This document shows, one piece after another, positions 55,867 to 63,421 of a stretch of 64,000 nucleotides of DNA. Source of the stretch: Nonomuraea roseoviolacea subsp. carminata (GTDB lineage Bacteria > Actinomycetota > Actinomycetes > Streptosporangiales > Streptosporangiaceae); assembly GCF_024172185.1 (NCBI RefSeq), contig NZ_JAMZEC010000001.1, forward strand, positions 8,097,001-8,161,000, given 5' to 3'. The translations under genes and the position numbers were made by a program. The notes under the pieces were generated by a model. The model was not told the origin of the DNA and searched no databases. It saw nothing but the letters and a program-made list of their open reading frames with translations. Positions within the stretch are counted from its first letter, which is position 1; each line of letters opens with the position of its first letter.

Positions 55867-56805
55867 GTGACGAGCACCCCGGATCTCGACGAGCGGCTGC
55901 GCGAGGCGGCCGCCCGCACGCACCGCGCCGACCACCTGCGGCGGCTGTGTGAGGCCACGGCGGAGCAGATCCGGCAGGCCCGGGACACGCTCGCGGAGCT
56001 CGAACGGGAGCTGGCCCGGGAGGAGCACGACGTCTCCCGCCTGGAAGGCGGGCTGTCCGCCGCCCTGGCCCGTCTGCTCGGCAACCGCGAGGAGCGGCTG
56101 GCCCGCGAGCGCGCCGAGGCGGCCGCCGCCGGGCAGCGCGTCGAGGGCCACCGCGCCCGCCTGGCCCAGCTCGAGGCGGACGCCCGTGCGGCCGAGACCG
56201 AGCTGGCCGGACTGGCGAGCGCCCCCGAGGAGTACGCGCGGTTACTGGCCGAGAAGGAGCGGCTCCTCGTCAACGGCGGCGATCCCCGCGCCAGGGAGCT
56301 GGCCGACATCGACGCCGCGCTCCGCCGCGTGGCGGCGGACACCCGCGAGCACACCGAGGCCCACCGCGCCGGCCGGGCCGCGCAGGACGCCCTCGGCACG
56401 GTGCTGCGCCACCTCACCTCGGCCCGGAGCGCCTCCACCTGGGACCTGTTCGGCGGCGGCCTGATCGCCGACAGCATCGAGCACGACCGGCTGCGCACCG
56501 CCGACCAGGCCGCCTGGCACGCCCAGCGCGCCCTGGACGTCTTCTCCCGGGAGCTGGCCGACGTCGGCTTCGCCGCGCAGCCCCGCCTGCCCAAGGTCGA
56601 CACGCGGTGGTTCGTCGACACCTTCTTCGACAACATCATCACCGACGCGATCAAGCATCAGCGCATCGAGAACACCCGCGCCGAGGTCGAGAAGACGGCC
56701 CGCTGGGTCCACGACATGAGCACGCTCATGAACAACCGCTGCGCGCAGTTGCTGGCCGAGCGCGGACGGCTGCTGGCCCGGCGCGAGCGGCTGCTTCGTG
56801 ACTGA
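55867..56805 (+). CDS. Coiled-coil protein of unknown function
   Basis: A 312-residue protein dominated by Arg/Glu/Ala heptads over about 20-175 (EQIRQARDTLAELERELAREEHDVSRLE). A C-terminal part follows with WFVDTFFDNIITDAIKHQRI. GTG 55867 has no clear ribosome site. No family is recognised; it is probably a cytoplasmic structural or regulatory protein. Confidence 0.75.
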   Translation: MTSTPDLDERLREAAARTHRADHLRRLCEATAEQIRQARDTLAELERELAREEHDVSRLEGGLSAALARLLGNREERLARERAEAAAAGQRVEGHRARLAQLEADARAAETELAGLASAPEEYARLLAEKERLLVNGGDPRARELADIDAALRRVAADTREHTEAHRAGRAAQDALGTVLRHLTSARSASTWDLFGGGLIADSIEHDRLRTADQAAWHAQRALDVFSRELADVGFAAQPRLPKVDTRWFVDTFFDNIITDAIKHQRIENTRAEVEKTARWVHDMSTLMNNRCAQLLAERGRLLARRERLLRD

Positions 56806-56868
56806 CCCGGCCGGAGTCTCCTCACCCCACTTGTGAAGATCGGCATCGATGGGTGATCATGAACCCTC

Positions 56869-57183
56869 GTGACGAAAAAGATCCTTTCCAGCGTGGCCGG
56901 CATCGCCCTGGGGGCCACCGCCCTCATCGGTGTCACCGCGTCCCCCGCGGCCGCGATCAGCGGCTGCTCCAAGACCGCGAGCACCGACCACTCGGTGAGC
57001 GTGAAGTGCACCAGCGGGCTTGAGACCTACTTCCGGGTCTACGGCTACTTCTGCTCCACCTCGTCCTGCTCGTACATCCCGGGTGGCCTGGCCCCCAAGG
57101 GCGGTACGAGCAAGGCGTCCAGCGGCGCCTACTACAGCGGCAAGTGGTACGTGAAGGGCTGCTACGTGACCGACGGCTGCTGA
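56869..57183 (+). CDS. Small secreted cysteine-rich protein
   Basis: A 104-residue exported protein. The signal peptide ends ASPAAA near residue 29. The mature part of about 75 residues has six cysteines (SGCSK, VKCTS, YFCST, SSCSY, KGCYV, DGC at the end), enough for three disulfides, and is rich in Ser, Tyr and Gly. Such proteins can be inhibitors, toxins or surface peptides; no homologue is recognised. GTG start. Confidence 0.75.
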   Translation: MTKKILSSVAGIALGATALIGVTASPAAAISGCSKTASTDHSVSVKCTSGLETYFRVYGYFCSTSSCSYIPGGLAPKGGTSKASSGAYYSGKWYVKGCYVTDGC

Positions 57184-57190
57184 GCCGTCC

Positions 57191-57220
57191 GGGCCTGGAC
57201 TCCCTCTGGGGTCCAGGCCC
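57191..57220. terminator. Stem-loop after the cysteine-rich protein gene
   Basis: GGGCCTGGAC (57191-57200) pairs perfectly with GTCCAGGCCC (57211-57220) across a 10-base loop, immediately after the stop codon. Confidence 0.75.
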
Positions 57221-57230
57221 TCATGCTTTC

Positions 57231-57245
57231 CGGAACACTGTTCCG
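57231..57245. promoter_or_regulatory. CGGAAC-N3-GTTCCG operator at the 3' end of tetR
   Basis: CGGAACACTGTTCCG, a perfect palindrome around one base, lies two bases beyond the tetR stop. It matches the two halves of the large palindrome upstream of tetR, so the same regulator probably binds both ends of its gene. Confidence 0.7.
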
Positions 57246-57246
57246 A

Positions 57247-57834
57247 CTACTGCGGTACGCGCATTCCCGCGATGAGGAGCTCGACCAGGCGGCGCGCGTC
57301 GTAGCGGGGGTCGTTGTCCGCGCCGATGCAGAGGTTGCCGACGCCGCGCATGAGCTCGTAGGCGTCCAGGCCGGACCGGATCTCGCCGGCGGCGGCCGCG
57401 GCGTCGAGCAGCCGGGCGCACACGGGCACGAGCCGGTCGAGGAAGTAGGCGTGCAGCGCGTCGAAGCCCGCCTCGTCGGACCGCAGCACCGCGGCCAGCC
57501 CGTGCTTGGTGACCAGGAAGTCGACGAACAGGTTGATCCAGCGGCCCAGCGCGGCGTGCGGAGTCGTGCTCGCCAGCAGGGCCGGACCCGCCTCGGCGCA
57601 CGCCTCGACCTGATGCCGGTAGACGGCGATGATGAGCTCAGCCCGCGTCGGGAAGTGGCGGTAGATCGTGGCCACCCCGACGCCCGCCCGGGCCGCGATG
57701 TCGCGCACCGGCGCCTCCACTCCTGAGGTCACGAAGACCGCGGCGGCGGCGTCGAGCAGCGTCCGCTCGTTGCGCCGGGCGTCGGCCCGCTTGCGCGGCG
57801 CCGCACCTCCTGTGGCCTCGTGGCTGCCGTTCAC
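57247..57834 (-). CDS. TetR-family regulator
   Basis: A 195-residue regulator. The HTH is ERTLLDAAAAVFVTSGVEAPVRDIAARAGVGVATIYRHFPTRAELI, followed by a ligand domain (GRWINLFVDFLVTKHGLAAVLRSDEAGFDALHAYF). GTG 57834 follows a GAGAGGAC site. An ATG at 57897 would put the operator inside the gene. It is divergent from an aldo-keto reductase, and operators of the same sequence sit at both ends of the gene. Confidence 0.88.
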   Translation of the reverse strand: MNGSHEATGGAAPRKRADARRNERTLLDAAAAVFVTSGVEAPVRDIAARAGVGVATIYRHFPTRAELIIAVYRHQVEACAEAGPALLASTTPHAALGRWINLFVDFLVTKHGLAAVLRSDEAGFDALHAYFLDRLVPVCARLLDAAAAAGEIRSGLDAYELMRGVGNLCIGADNDPRYDARRLVELLIAGMRVPQ

Positions 57835-57864
57835 CGTGCCGTCCTCTCCGTAGCCGGGCTTGCC

Positions 57865-57907
57865 AACCGGAACCGTGTTCCGTATCTTACGGAACACGGT
57901 TCCGGTT
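57865..57907. promoter_or_regulatory. 43-bp perfect palindrome with two operator sites
   Basis: Twenty-base arms (57865-57884 and 57888-57907) are exactly complementary around TCT. Each arm contains a CGGAAC-N3-GTTCCG unit (57869-57883 and 57889-57903), so two TetR dimers could bind side by side between tetR and the aldo-keto reductase. Confidence 0.9.
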
Positions 57908-57970
57908 TCTCATGATGCCAGAGCAACCGCCCGAGCCGCCACGATCGCCTCGCAGTGGAGGAACACCCTC

Positions 57971-58990
57971 ATGCAGTACCGCACCTTGGGCCGCACCGGC
58001 GTGCACGTCAGCTCCCTCGCGCTCGGCGCGATGAACTTCGGCGCCATCGGACGCACCACCCAGGACGAGGCCACGGCCATCGTCGACGCCGCCCTGGAGG
58101 CGGGCGTCAACCTCATCGACACCGCCGACATGTACGGCCAGGGCGACTCGGAGGAGATGGTCGGCAAGGCCATCGCCGGCCGCCGCGACGACATCGTGCT
58201 GGCCACGAAGGCCGGCATGCCGATGGGCGACGAGCGCAACCATCAGGGCGGTTCGCGCCGCTGGCTGCTCACCGCGCTGGACGACAGCCTGCGCCGCCTC
58301 GGCGTCGACCACGTCGACCTCTACCAGATCCACCGCTGGGACCCGAGCACCGGTGACGAGGAGACGCTGTCGGCCCTCACCGACCTGCAGCGCGCGGGGA
58401 AGATCCGCTACTTCGGCTCCTCGACGTTCCCGGCCTACCGGATCGTCCAGGCCCAGTGGGCCGCCCAGAGCCACCACCTGAGCCGCTACGTCACCGAGCA
58501 GCCCAGCTACTCGATCCTGCAGCGCGGGATCGAGGCCCACGTCCTGCCCGTGACCGAGCAGTACGGGCTCGGCGTGCTCGCGTGGAGCCCGCTGGCCTCG
58601 GGCTGGCTGTCAGGCGCGATCCGCGAGGGCCGGGACATCACCACCCATCGCTCGACGATCCTGCCGCAGCGCTTCGACCTCTCCCTGCCGGCCAACCGCG
58701 CCCGGCTGGACGCGGTCGAGCGGCTGGCGAAGGTCGCCGACGAGGCCGGCCTGACGATGATCCAGCTCGCGCTCGGCTTCGTGACCGCGCACCCCGCCGT
58801 GACCAGCGCGATCATCGGCCCGCGCACGCTCGACCACCTGCGCGCCCAGCTCGCCGCCGCGGACACGGTGCTCTCCGCCGACGTCCTCGACGCCGTGGAC
58901 GCGATCGTCGCGCCGGGCGTGGACCTCGCCGCGCACGAGAAGTTCGATACCCCGCCCGCCCTGCTCGACCCGTCGCTGCGCCGCCGCTGA
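57971..58990 (+). CDS. Aldo-keto reductase
   Basis: A 339-residue AKR with the full catalytic set Asp50 and Tyr55 (DTADMYG), Lys80 (LATKAG) and His121 (QIHRWDP). The C-terminal SAIIGPRTLDHL supports NADPH binding. GGAGGAAC precedes the ATG at 57971. It is transcribed divergently from tetR under the large palindrome, so it is the probable regulated gene. It likely reduces a carbonyl compound. Confidence 0.93.
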   Translation: MQYRTLGRTGVHVSSLALGAMNFGAIGRTTQDEATAIVDAALEAGVNLIDTADMYGQGDSEEMVGKAIAGRRDDIVLATKAGMPMGDERNHQGGSRRWLLTALDDSLRRLGVDHVDLYQIHRWDPSTGDEETLSALTDLQRAGKIRYFGSSTFPAYRIVQAQWAAQSHHLSRYVTEQPSYSILQRGIEAHVLPVTEQYGLGVLAWSPLASGWLSGAIREGRDITTHRSTILPQRFDLSLPANRARLDAVERLAKVADEAGLTMIQLALGFVTAHPAVTSAIIGPRTLDHLRAQLAAADTVLSADVLDAVDAIVAPGVDLAAHEKFDTPPALLDPSLRRR

Positions 58991-59041
58991 ACGACCGCCG
59001 CGATCGCGTCCGTCGCGACGTCCACGCACCGGAAAGTGGCT

Positions 59042-59053
59042 GAGAAATTTCTC
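59042..59053. promoter_or_regulatory. 12-bp palindrome upstream of the PhnB-like gene
   Basis: GAGAAATTTCTC is perfectly palindromic and A/T-rich, in the gap between the reductase and the PhnB-like gene. It may be an operator. Confidence 0.4.
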
Positions 59054-59143
59054 GGAGATCGTGTCGATTCCGCCGGCCCCCGATCGACGCGTAGGCGAAA
59101 GGGCAGGTGAGGAAGCCTGTCCGCGTCACACGGAGGAACCGAC

Positions 59144-59602
59144 ATGCAGAAGATCACCACCTACCTGTGGTTCGACCACCAGGCGGAGGAGGCCGCGGAG
59201 TTCTACACCTCCCTGTTCGCCGGCTCGCGCGTCCTGGACGTCGTGCGCCACGGCGAGGGCGGCCCCGCCATGATGGTGACGTTCGAGCTGGCGGGCCAGC
59301 GCTTCCTCGCGCTCAACGGCGGGCCGGAGTTCCGCTTCACCGAGGCGATCTCGCTGTACGTCGACTGCGAGTCGCAGGAGGAGGTGGACGACCTGTGGGC
59401 CAGGCTCACGGCGGACGGCGGCGAGGAGTCGCGGTGCGGCTGGCTCAAGGACAGGTACGGCCTGTCCTGGCAGATCATCCCCAGGCGGCTCGCCGAGCTC
59501 ATGAGCCACCCGGACCCGGCCACGGCGCGGCGGGTGGCGGCCGCCATGCGGACCATGAACAGGATCGACGTGGCGGAGCTGGAGAAGGCCGCGGCCGGAT
59601 GA
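59144..59602 (+). CDS. PhnB-like VOC protein
   Basis: A 152-residue VOC protein of the PhnB/3-demethylubiquinone-like group (TTYLWFDHQAEEAAEFYTSLF; GEESRCGWLKDRYGLSWQIIP). A GAGGAA ribosome site is near. Function of this group is mostly unknown. Confidence 0.88.
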   Translation: MQKITTYLWFDHQAEEAAEFYTSLFAGSRVLDVVRHGEGGPAMMVTFELAGQRFLALNGGPEFRFTEAISLYVDCESQEEVDDLWARLTADGGEESRCGWLKDRYGLSWQIIPRRLAELMSHPDPATARRVAAAMRTMNRIDVAELEKAAAG

Positions 59603-59610
59603 GCCCGCCC

Positions 59611-59654
59611 GGCCGTGGGTCGCCGCACCAAGTCCGGTGCGGCGACCCACGGCC
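59611..59654. terminator. Long two-way stem-loop terminator
   Basis: A perfect 19-bp stem (59611-59629 with 59636-59654) and six-base loop lies between the converging PhnB-like and SGNH-hydrolase genes. Confidence 0.88.
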
Positions 59655-59669
59655 GCCCCGCTGGGCACG

Positions 59670-60893
59670 TCACAGAGCGGCGAGGTCGACGGCTTCGGCG
59701 ATCGCGCGGTAGCCGGCGTCGTTGAGGTGGATGCCGTCTCCCGAGTCGTAGTCCGCCCGCAGGGCGTCGGGGTCGCCGGGCTCCCTGACCACGGCGTCGA
59801 AGTCGAGGACGTGGTCGTAGACGCCGCCGGTGCGGATCCACGCGTTGACCTCCTCGCGCACGGCCTCCGCAGCCGGGCTGTAGGCGAGCGCGGCGTTCTT
59901 CATGGGCATGACGGTGGCGCCGACGACCTTGACGCCCCTGGCGTGGGCGGCCTGGACGAGCCGACGGTGGCCGTCGATGAGCCGCTCGGCGGACGCCTGG
60001 TGGGGCTTGTTCCATTCGGCCAGGTCGTTGACGCCGTCCATGACGATGACGGTGCGGACGCCGGGCCGGTCGAGGACGTCGCGCCGGAAGCGGGCGAGAC
60101 CGTTCTCGCCGTACTCGGGGGAGTCGGTCAGCAGGCGGTTGCCGCCGATGCCGGCGTTGACCACCGCAAGGGGACGGCCGAGGCCGGCCAGACGTTCGGC
60201 GAGCCGGTCGGGGTAACGGCGGTCGGCGCCGACGGTGGAGCCGACGCCGTCGGTGAGGGAGTCGCCGAAGGCGACCACGGTGCCGGCCCCGCGCGGGGAG
60301 GCGACCTCGACGCCGGTCAGGTAGTACCAGGAGTTCGTGGTGGCGGTGAACGCGTCGCCGCCGGTGTCGGCCAGGTGGTCGCCGCCGGCCCGGTAGGAGG
60401 TGGCCTGCGCGAAGTGGTGGAAGGTGGCCGCGCCCGTGGGCCGGGTGAAGCGCAGGGTCACCGCCAGCTTGCCGAGGGCGCGGACCGGCAGGGGGACCGG
60501 GTCGCTGAGGAGTTCGCGGCCCGGCAGGACGACGGTCGCCTCACGGCCGGCGAAGGTCAGGGGACGCGGCCGGCTCGTGGCCGCCCCCTGGAGGGCCGGG
60601 GCGATCGCGGCTCCGTCGACGGCCAGCGGGGCGGTGCCGTACACGTTGGAGAGCCTGACCCGCACGGAGGCCCCGCCGGTGCCGACCCGGACGACCTGGC
60701 GGAGGGTCTCGGCGCCCTGGCGGGCGAAGCCCTCCCGCGACCAGTTGGGGCCGTACCAGGACGTGCTCGCGGTGGCCGGCTGGGCGGCGGTTCCCCAGGC
60801 CGCCGCCCACCGCCGGGGCGCGGCCTCGGCGGGGGCGGCGGCCAGGGTCAGGGCGAGTGCGGCGGCAAGGACGGGGACGGTGAGGTTGCGCAT
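59670..60893 (-). CDS. Secreted SGNH/GDSL-type hydrolase
   Basis: A 407-residue exported esterase. The signal peptide ends AAAPAEA near 24. An N-terminal beta domain comes before the SGNH catalytic domain. The nucleophile is Ser212 in FGDSLTDG, with Gly in NAGIGGN, Asn in DGVNDL, and Asp386/His389 in GDGIHLND. It may remove acyl groups from polysaccharide or lipid substrates outside the cell. A GTG at 60908 is an alternative start. Confidence 0.92.
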   Translation of the reverse strand: MRNLTVPVLAAALALTLAAAPAEAAPRRWAAAWGTAAQPATASTSWYGPNWSREGFARQGAETLRQVVRVGTGGASVRVRLSNVYGTAPLAVDGAAIAPALQGAATSRPRPLTFAGREATVVLPGRELLSDPVPLPVRALGKLAVTLRFTRPTGAATFHHFAQATSYRAGGDHLADTGGDAFTATTNSWYYLTGVEVASPRGAGTVVAFGDSLTDGVGSTVGADRRYPDRLAERLAGLGRPLAVVNAGIGGNRLLTDSPEYGENGLARFRRDVLDRPGVRTVIVMDGVNDLAEWNKPHQASAERLIDGHRRLVQAAHARGVKVVGATVMPMKNAALAYSPAAEAVREEVNAWIRTGGVYDHVLDFDAVVREPGDPDALRADYDSGDGIHLNDAGYRAIAEAVDLAAL

Positions 60894-60934
60894 GACGGAC
60901 GCTGTCACTTTCGGGAACGCTCGCGGACGGTGGG

Positions 60935-61480
60935 TCAGACGGTCTTGACGGCCGACAGGTCGAACTCGAGCGTGATCTTCTCGGAGATCATCACGCCGCC
61001 CGTCTCCAGGACCGCGTTGTAGGTCATGCCGAAGTCCCTGCGGTTGATCACGGTGCCGCCCTCGAAGCCGACCCGGGTCATGCCCTGGGCGTCGACCGCG
61101 GTGCCGGTGTGGTCGAGGGAGACGGTGACCCGCCGGGTCACGCCGCGGATGGTCAGCTCGCCGGTGACCTCGAAGGTGTCGCCGCCGACGTGCTCGACGT
61201 CGGTGGACTCGAAGGTGATGTACGGGTGGGCTGCGGCGTCCAGGAAGTCGCCGGTGCGCAGGTGGTCGTCGCGCGTCTGGTTGCCGGTCTGGATGCCGGC
61301 CACGTCGAGGACCACGCGGACCTTGGAGGCGGCCGGGTCGGCGGCGTCGAGGGAGGCGGTGGCCTCGTGGACCGGGATGCTCCCGCGGACCTTGGTGACC
61401 ATCGCGTGGCGGGCGGTGAAGCCGAACCGGCTGTGCGCCGGGTCGATGGCGTACGTGCCGGTGAGGTCGCTGGGGTACAT
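60935..61480 (-). CDS. YceI-family protein
   Basis: A 181-residue lipocalin-like YceI protein (GTYAIDPAHSRFGFTARHAMVTKVRG; GELTIRGVTRRVTVSLDHTG; FGMTYNAVLETGGVMISEKITLEFDL). No signal peptide is seen. YceI proteins bind isoprenoid-type lipids. It is divergent from a MarR gene, across an 81-base gap, which probably regulates it. Confidence 0.93.
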   Translation of the reverse strand: MYPSDLTGTYAIDPAHSRFGFTARHAMVTKVRGSIPVHEATASLDAADPAASKVRVVLDVAGIQTGNQTRDDHLRTGDFLDAAAHPYITFESTDVEHVGGDTFEVTGELTIRGVTRRVTVSLDHTGTAVDAQGMTRVGFEGGTVINRRDFGMTYNAVLETGGVMISEKITLEFDLSAVKTV

Positions 61481-61521
61481 GCCGAGCTCCTATTAGTTCA
61501 GCGCTGGAAGATTGAGCACGA

Positions 61522-61560
61522 CAGTACACAGCGATATTTCAGTACGCAACTTTCCAGTAC
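61522..61560. promoter_or_regulatory. Three CAGTAC repeats ahead of marR
   Basis: CAGTAC occurs at 61522-61527, 61540-61545 and 61555-61560, the last touching the MarR start codon. They may be half-sites for the MarR protein in the yceI-marR gap. Confidence 0.45.
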
Positions 61561-61561
61561 G

Positions 61562-62041
61562 ATGACGTCCGTGACCCGATGGCTCGACGACGACGAACAG
61601 CACGCCTGGCGCACCTTCGGCCTGGCCACCCGCCTGCTGACCGACCGCCTCGAACGCGACCTGCTGACCGCGGCCGACATGCCCCCCACCTACTACGAGC
61701 TCCTGGTCCTGCTGTCGGAGGCGCCGGAGCGCACCCTGCGCATGAGCGAGCTGGCGACCTGGACCAACTCCAAGCCCAGCCGCATCACGCACGCGATCAA
61801 CAAGCTCGAACAGAAGGGCTGGGTGCGCAGGGAGCACTGTGCCGACGACCGGCGCGGGTGGCTCACCGTGCTCACCGACGACGGCCTGGCCGCGCTCCGG
61901 GCCGCCGCGCCGCGCCACGTGGCCAGCGTCCGCGAGCACCTGATCGACCTGCTCACCCCCGAGCAGCTCCGGCAGCTCGCGGACATCAGCCAGGCCCTCC
62001 TCGACCACCTGACCGGACCGGCGGCGAAGGCCGGGGACTAG
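61562..62041 (+). CDS. MarR-family transcriptional regulator
   Basis: A 159-residue winged-helix regulator (LRMSELATWTNSKPSRITHAINKLEQKGWVRRE; CADDRRGWLTVLTDDG). The ATG at 61562 lacks a ribosome site and may begin a leaderless message. Divergent from yceI, which is its likely target. Confidence 0.92.
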   Translation: MTSVTRWLDDDEQHAWRTFGLATRLLTDRLERDLLTAADMPPTYYELLVLLSEAPERTLRMSELATWTNSKPSRITHAINKLEQKGWVRREHCADDRRGWLTVLTDDGLAALRAAAPRHVASVREHLIDLLTPEQLRQLADISQALLDHLTGPAAKAGD

Positions 62042-62135
62042 GAGGGCGACTCCCAGGGCCTCGGGGCGCTGCGCCGGGCGGGCCTGGTGGTGACGCGCCG
62101 GGCGGTGTCGCCGGACGGCATGATCGCAGGTCGGC

Positions 62136-62166
62136 AATATTCCATGTATATCCTGTAGGGAATATT
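62136..62166. promoter_or_regulatory. Inverted repeat upstream of the leader peptide
   Basis: AATATTCC (62136-62143) and GGAATATT (62159-62166) are perfect arms 15 bases apart, in an A/T-rich patch ahead of the transporter operon. It could bind a sulfur or nitrogen regulator. Confidence 0.5.
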
Positions 62167-62200
62167 GACTTTGGTCTCCCGGGCTCGTAGGTTCAGGGGC

Positions 62201-62275
62201 ATGAGCCAGGGCCTTTACCTGACCCGGCGCCCGCACGTGGACTTCTGCCACGTCGCCAGCGCGCAGTGTCGTTGA
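62201..62275 (+). CDS. Cysteine-containing actinobacterial leader peptide
   Basis: A 24-codon frame ends with HVDFCHVASAQCR, the RHxD/HVDxxxVASAxC pattern of short leader peptides found ahead of actinobacterial sulfur-uptake and sulfonate operons. Two cysteine codons (16 and 23) would let ribosome stalling report cysteine or sulfur supply. It lies 126 bases before the binding-protein gene. A modest hairpin (GGCGTGG 62316-62322 with CCACGCC 62333-62339) in between could be an attenuator element. Confidence 0.8.
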   Translation: MSQGLYLTRRPHVDFCHVASAQCR

Positions 62276-62401
62276 TCACGGACAGCCGACCGCGCACCTC
62301 TCCCGTTCCCGTCCCGGCGTGGCCGACGGCGCCCACGCCCTGTGCGACCCCCCTTCTTCCGCGTGCCGGCCCACCGGCGCGCCCTTCCAGAGGAACCATC
62401 C

Positions 62402-63421
62402 GTGATCAGAATCAGACATGCCCTTGTCGCCGTGCTGCTGGCCGCCGGAGCGGCCGCCTGCGGCTCGGCCCAGGGCGCGGCGAAACCCGGCGGAGCAGAG
62501 GTCAAAGAGCTGCGCTACCAGGGGAACGTCGGCAGCGTCACCTACCCCGAACTCGCCGAGGACCTCGGCTACCTCGGCGACATCAAGCTGAAGTGGGTCG
62601 GCAACACCACCAGCGGTCCCCAGGACATCCAGTCGGCCGCCACCGGCCAGACCGACTTCGGCGGCGCCTTCAACGGCGCGATCATCAAGCTCAAGGCCGC
62701 CGGGGCGCCGATCAAGGCGGTGATCGGCTACTACGGCTCCGACCAGCGCTCCTTCAACGGCTACTACGTGACCGAGAACAGCCCCATCCGGACCGCCCGC
62801 GACCTCATCGGCAAGAAGATCGGGGTCAACACCCTCGGCGCGCACCACGAGGCCGTCATCAAGGAGTACCTCAAGCGCGCCGGCCTGACACCGCAGGAGA
62901 TCCGGCAGGTCCAGCTCGTCGTGATCCCGCCGGTCAACACCGAGCAGGCCCTGCGGCAGGGACAGCTCGACGTGGGGACGCTCGGCGGCGTCCTGAAGGA
63001 CAAGGCGCTGCAGCGCGGCGGCCTGCGGCCGCTGTTCACCGACATCGACCTGTTCGGGCCGTTCACCGCGGGCTCCGTCGTCCTGCGCGAGGACTTCATC
63101 GCCCGCAACCCCACCACCACCAGGAAGTTCGTCGAGGCGTACGCCAAGGCCATCGACTGGGCGCAGACCCACCCGCGCGAGGAGGTCGTCGCCCGCTTCC
63201 AGAAGATCATCGCCAAGCGCGGGCGCAACGAGGACGCGACCACGGTGGCGTTCTGGAAGAGCACCGGCATCGCCGGCAAGGGCGGAGTGATCGCCGCCAA
63301 GGAGTTCCAGACCTGGATCGACTGGCTGGCCCGCGAGGGCGAGATCAAGCCCGGCCAGGTCAAAGCGGCCGACCTCTACACCAACGCGTACAACCCCTAC
63401 GCCAACGGGAGTGGGTCATGA
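62402..63421 (+). CDS. Sulfonate/nitrate-type ABC substrate-binding lipoprotein
   Basis: A 339-residue binding protein of the NMT1/SsuA-like type. The lipobox LLAAGAAAC makes Cys20 the anchor. Features include SAATGQTDFGGAFNGAIIKLKAAG and GVNTLGAHHEAVIKEYLKRAGL. GTG 62402 follows GAGGAA. The upstream Cys-containing leader and the SsuB-like ATPase downstream point to an organic-sulfur compound (sulfonate, taurine or similar), but nitrate or pyrimidine-type ligands cannot be ruled out. It overlaps the ATPase gene by four bases. Confidence 0.9.
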   Translation: MIRIRHALVAVLLAAGAAACGSAQGAAKPGGAEVKELRYQGNVGSVTYPELAEDLGYLGDIKLKWVGNTTSGPQDIQSAATGQTDFGGAFNGAIIKLKAAGAPIKAVIGYYGSDQRSFNGYYVTENSPIRTARDLIGKKIGVNTLGAHHEAVIKEYLKRAGLTPQEIRQVQLVVIPPVNTEQALRQGQLDVGTLGGVLKDKALQRGGLRPLFTDIDLFGPFTAGSVVLREDFIARNPTTTRKFVEAYAKAIDWAQTHPREEVVARFQKIIAKRGRNEDATTVAFWKSTGIAGKGGVIAAKEFQTWIDWLAREGEIKPGQVKAADLYTNAYNPYANGSGS

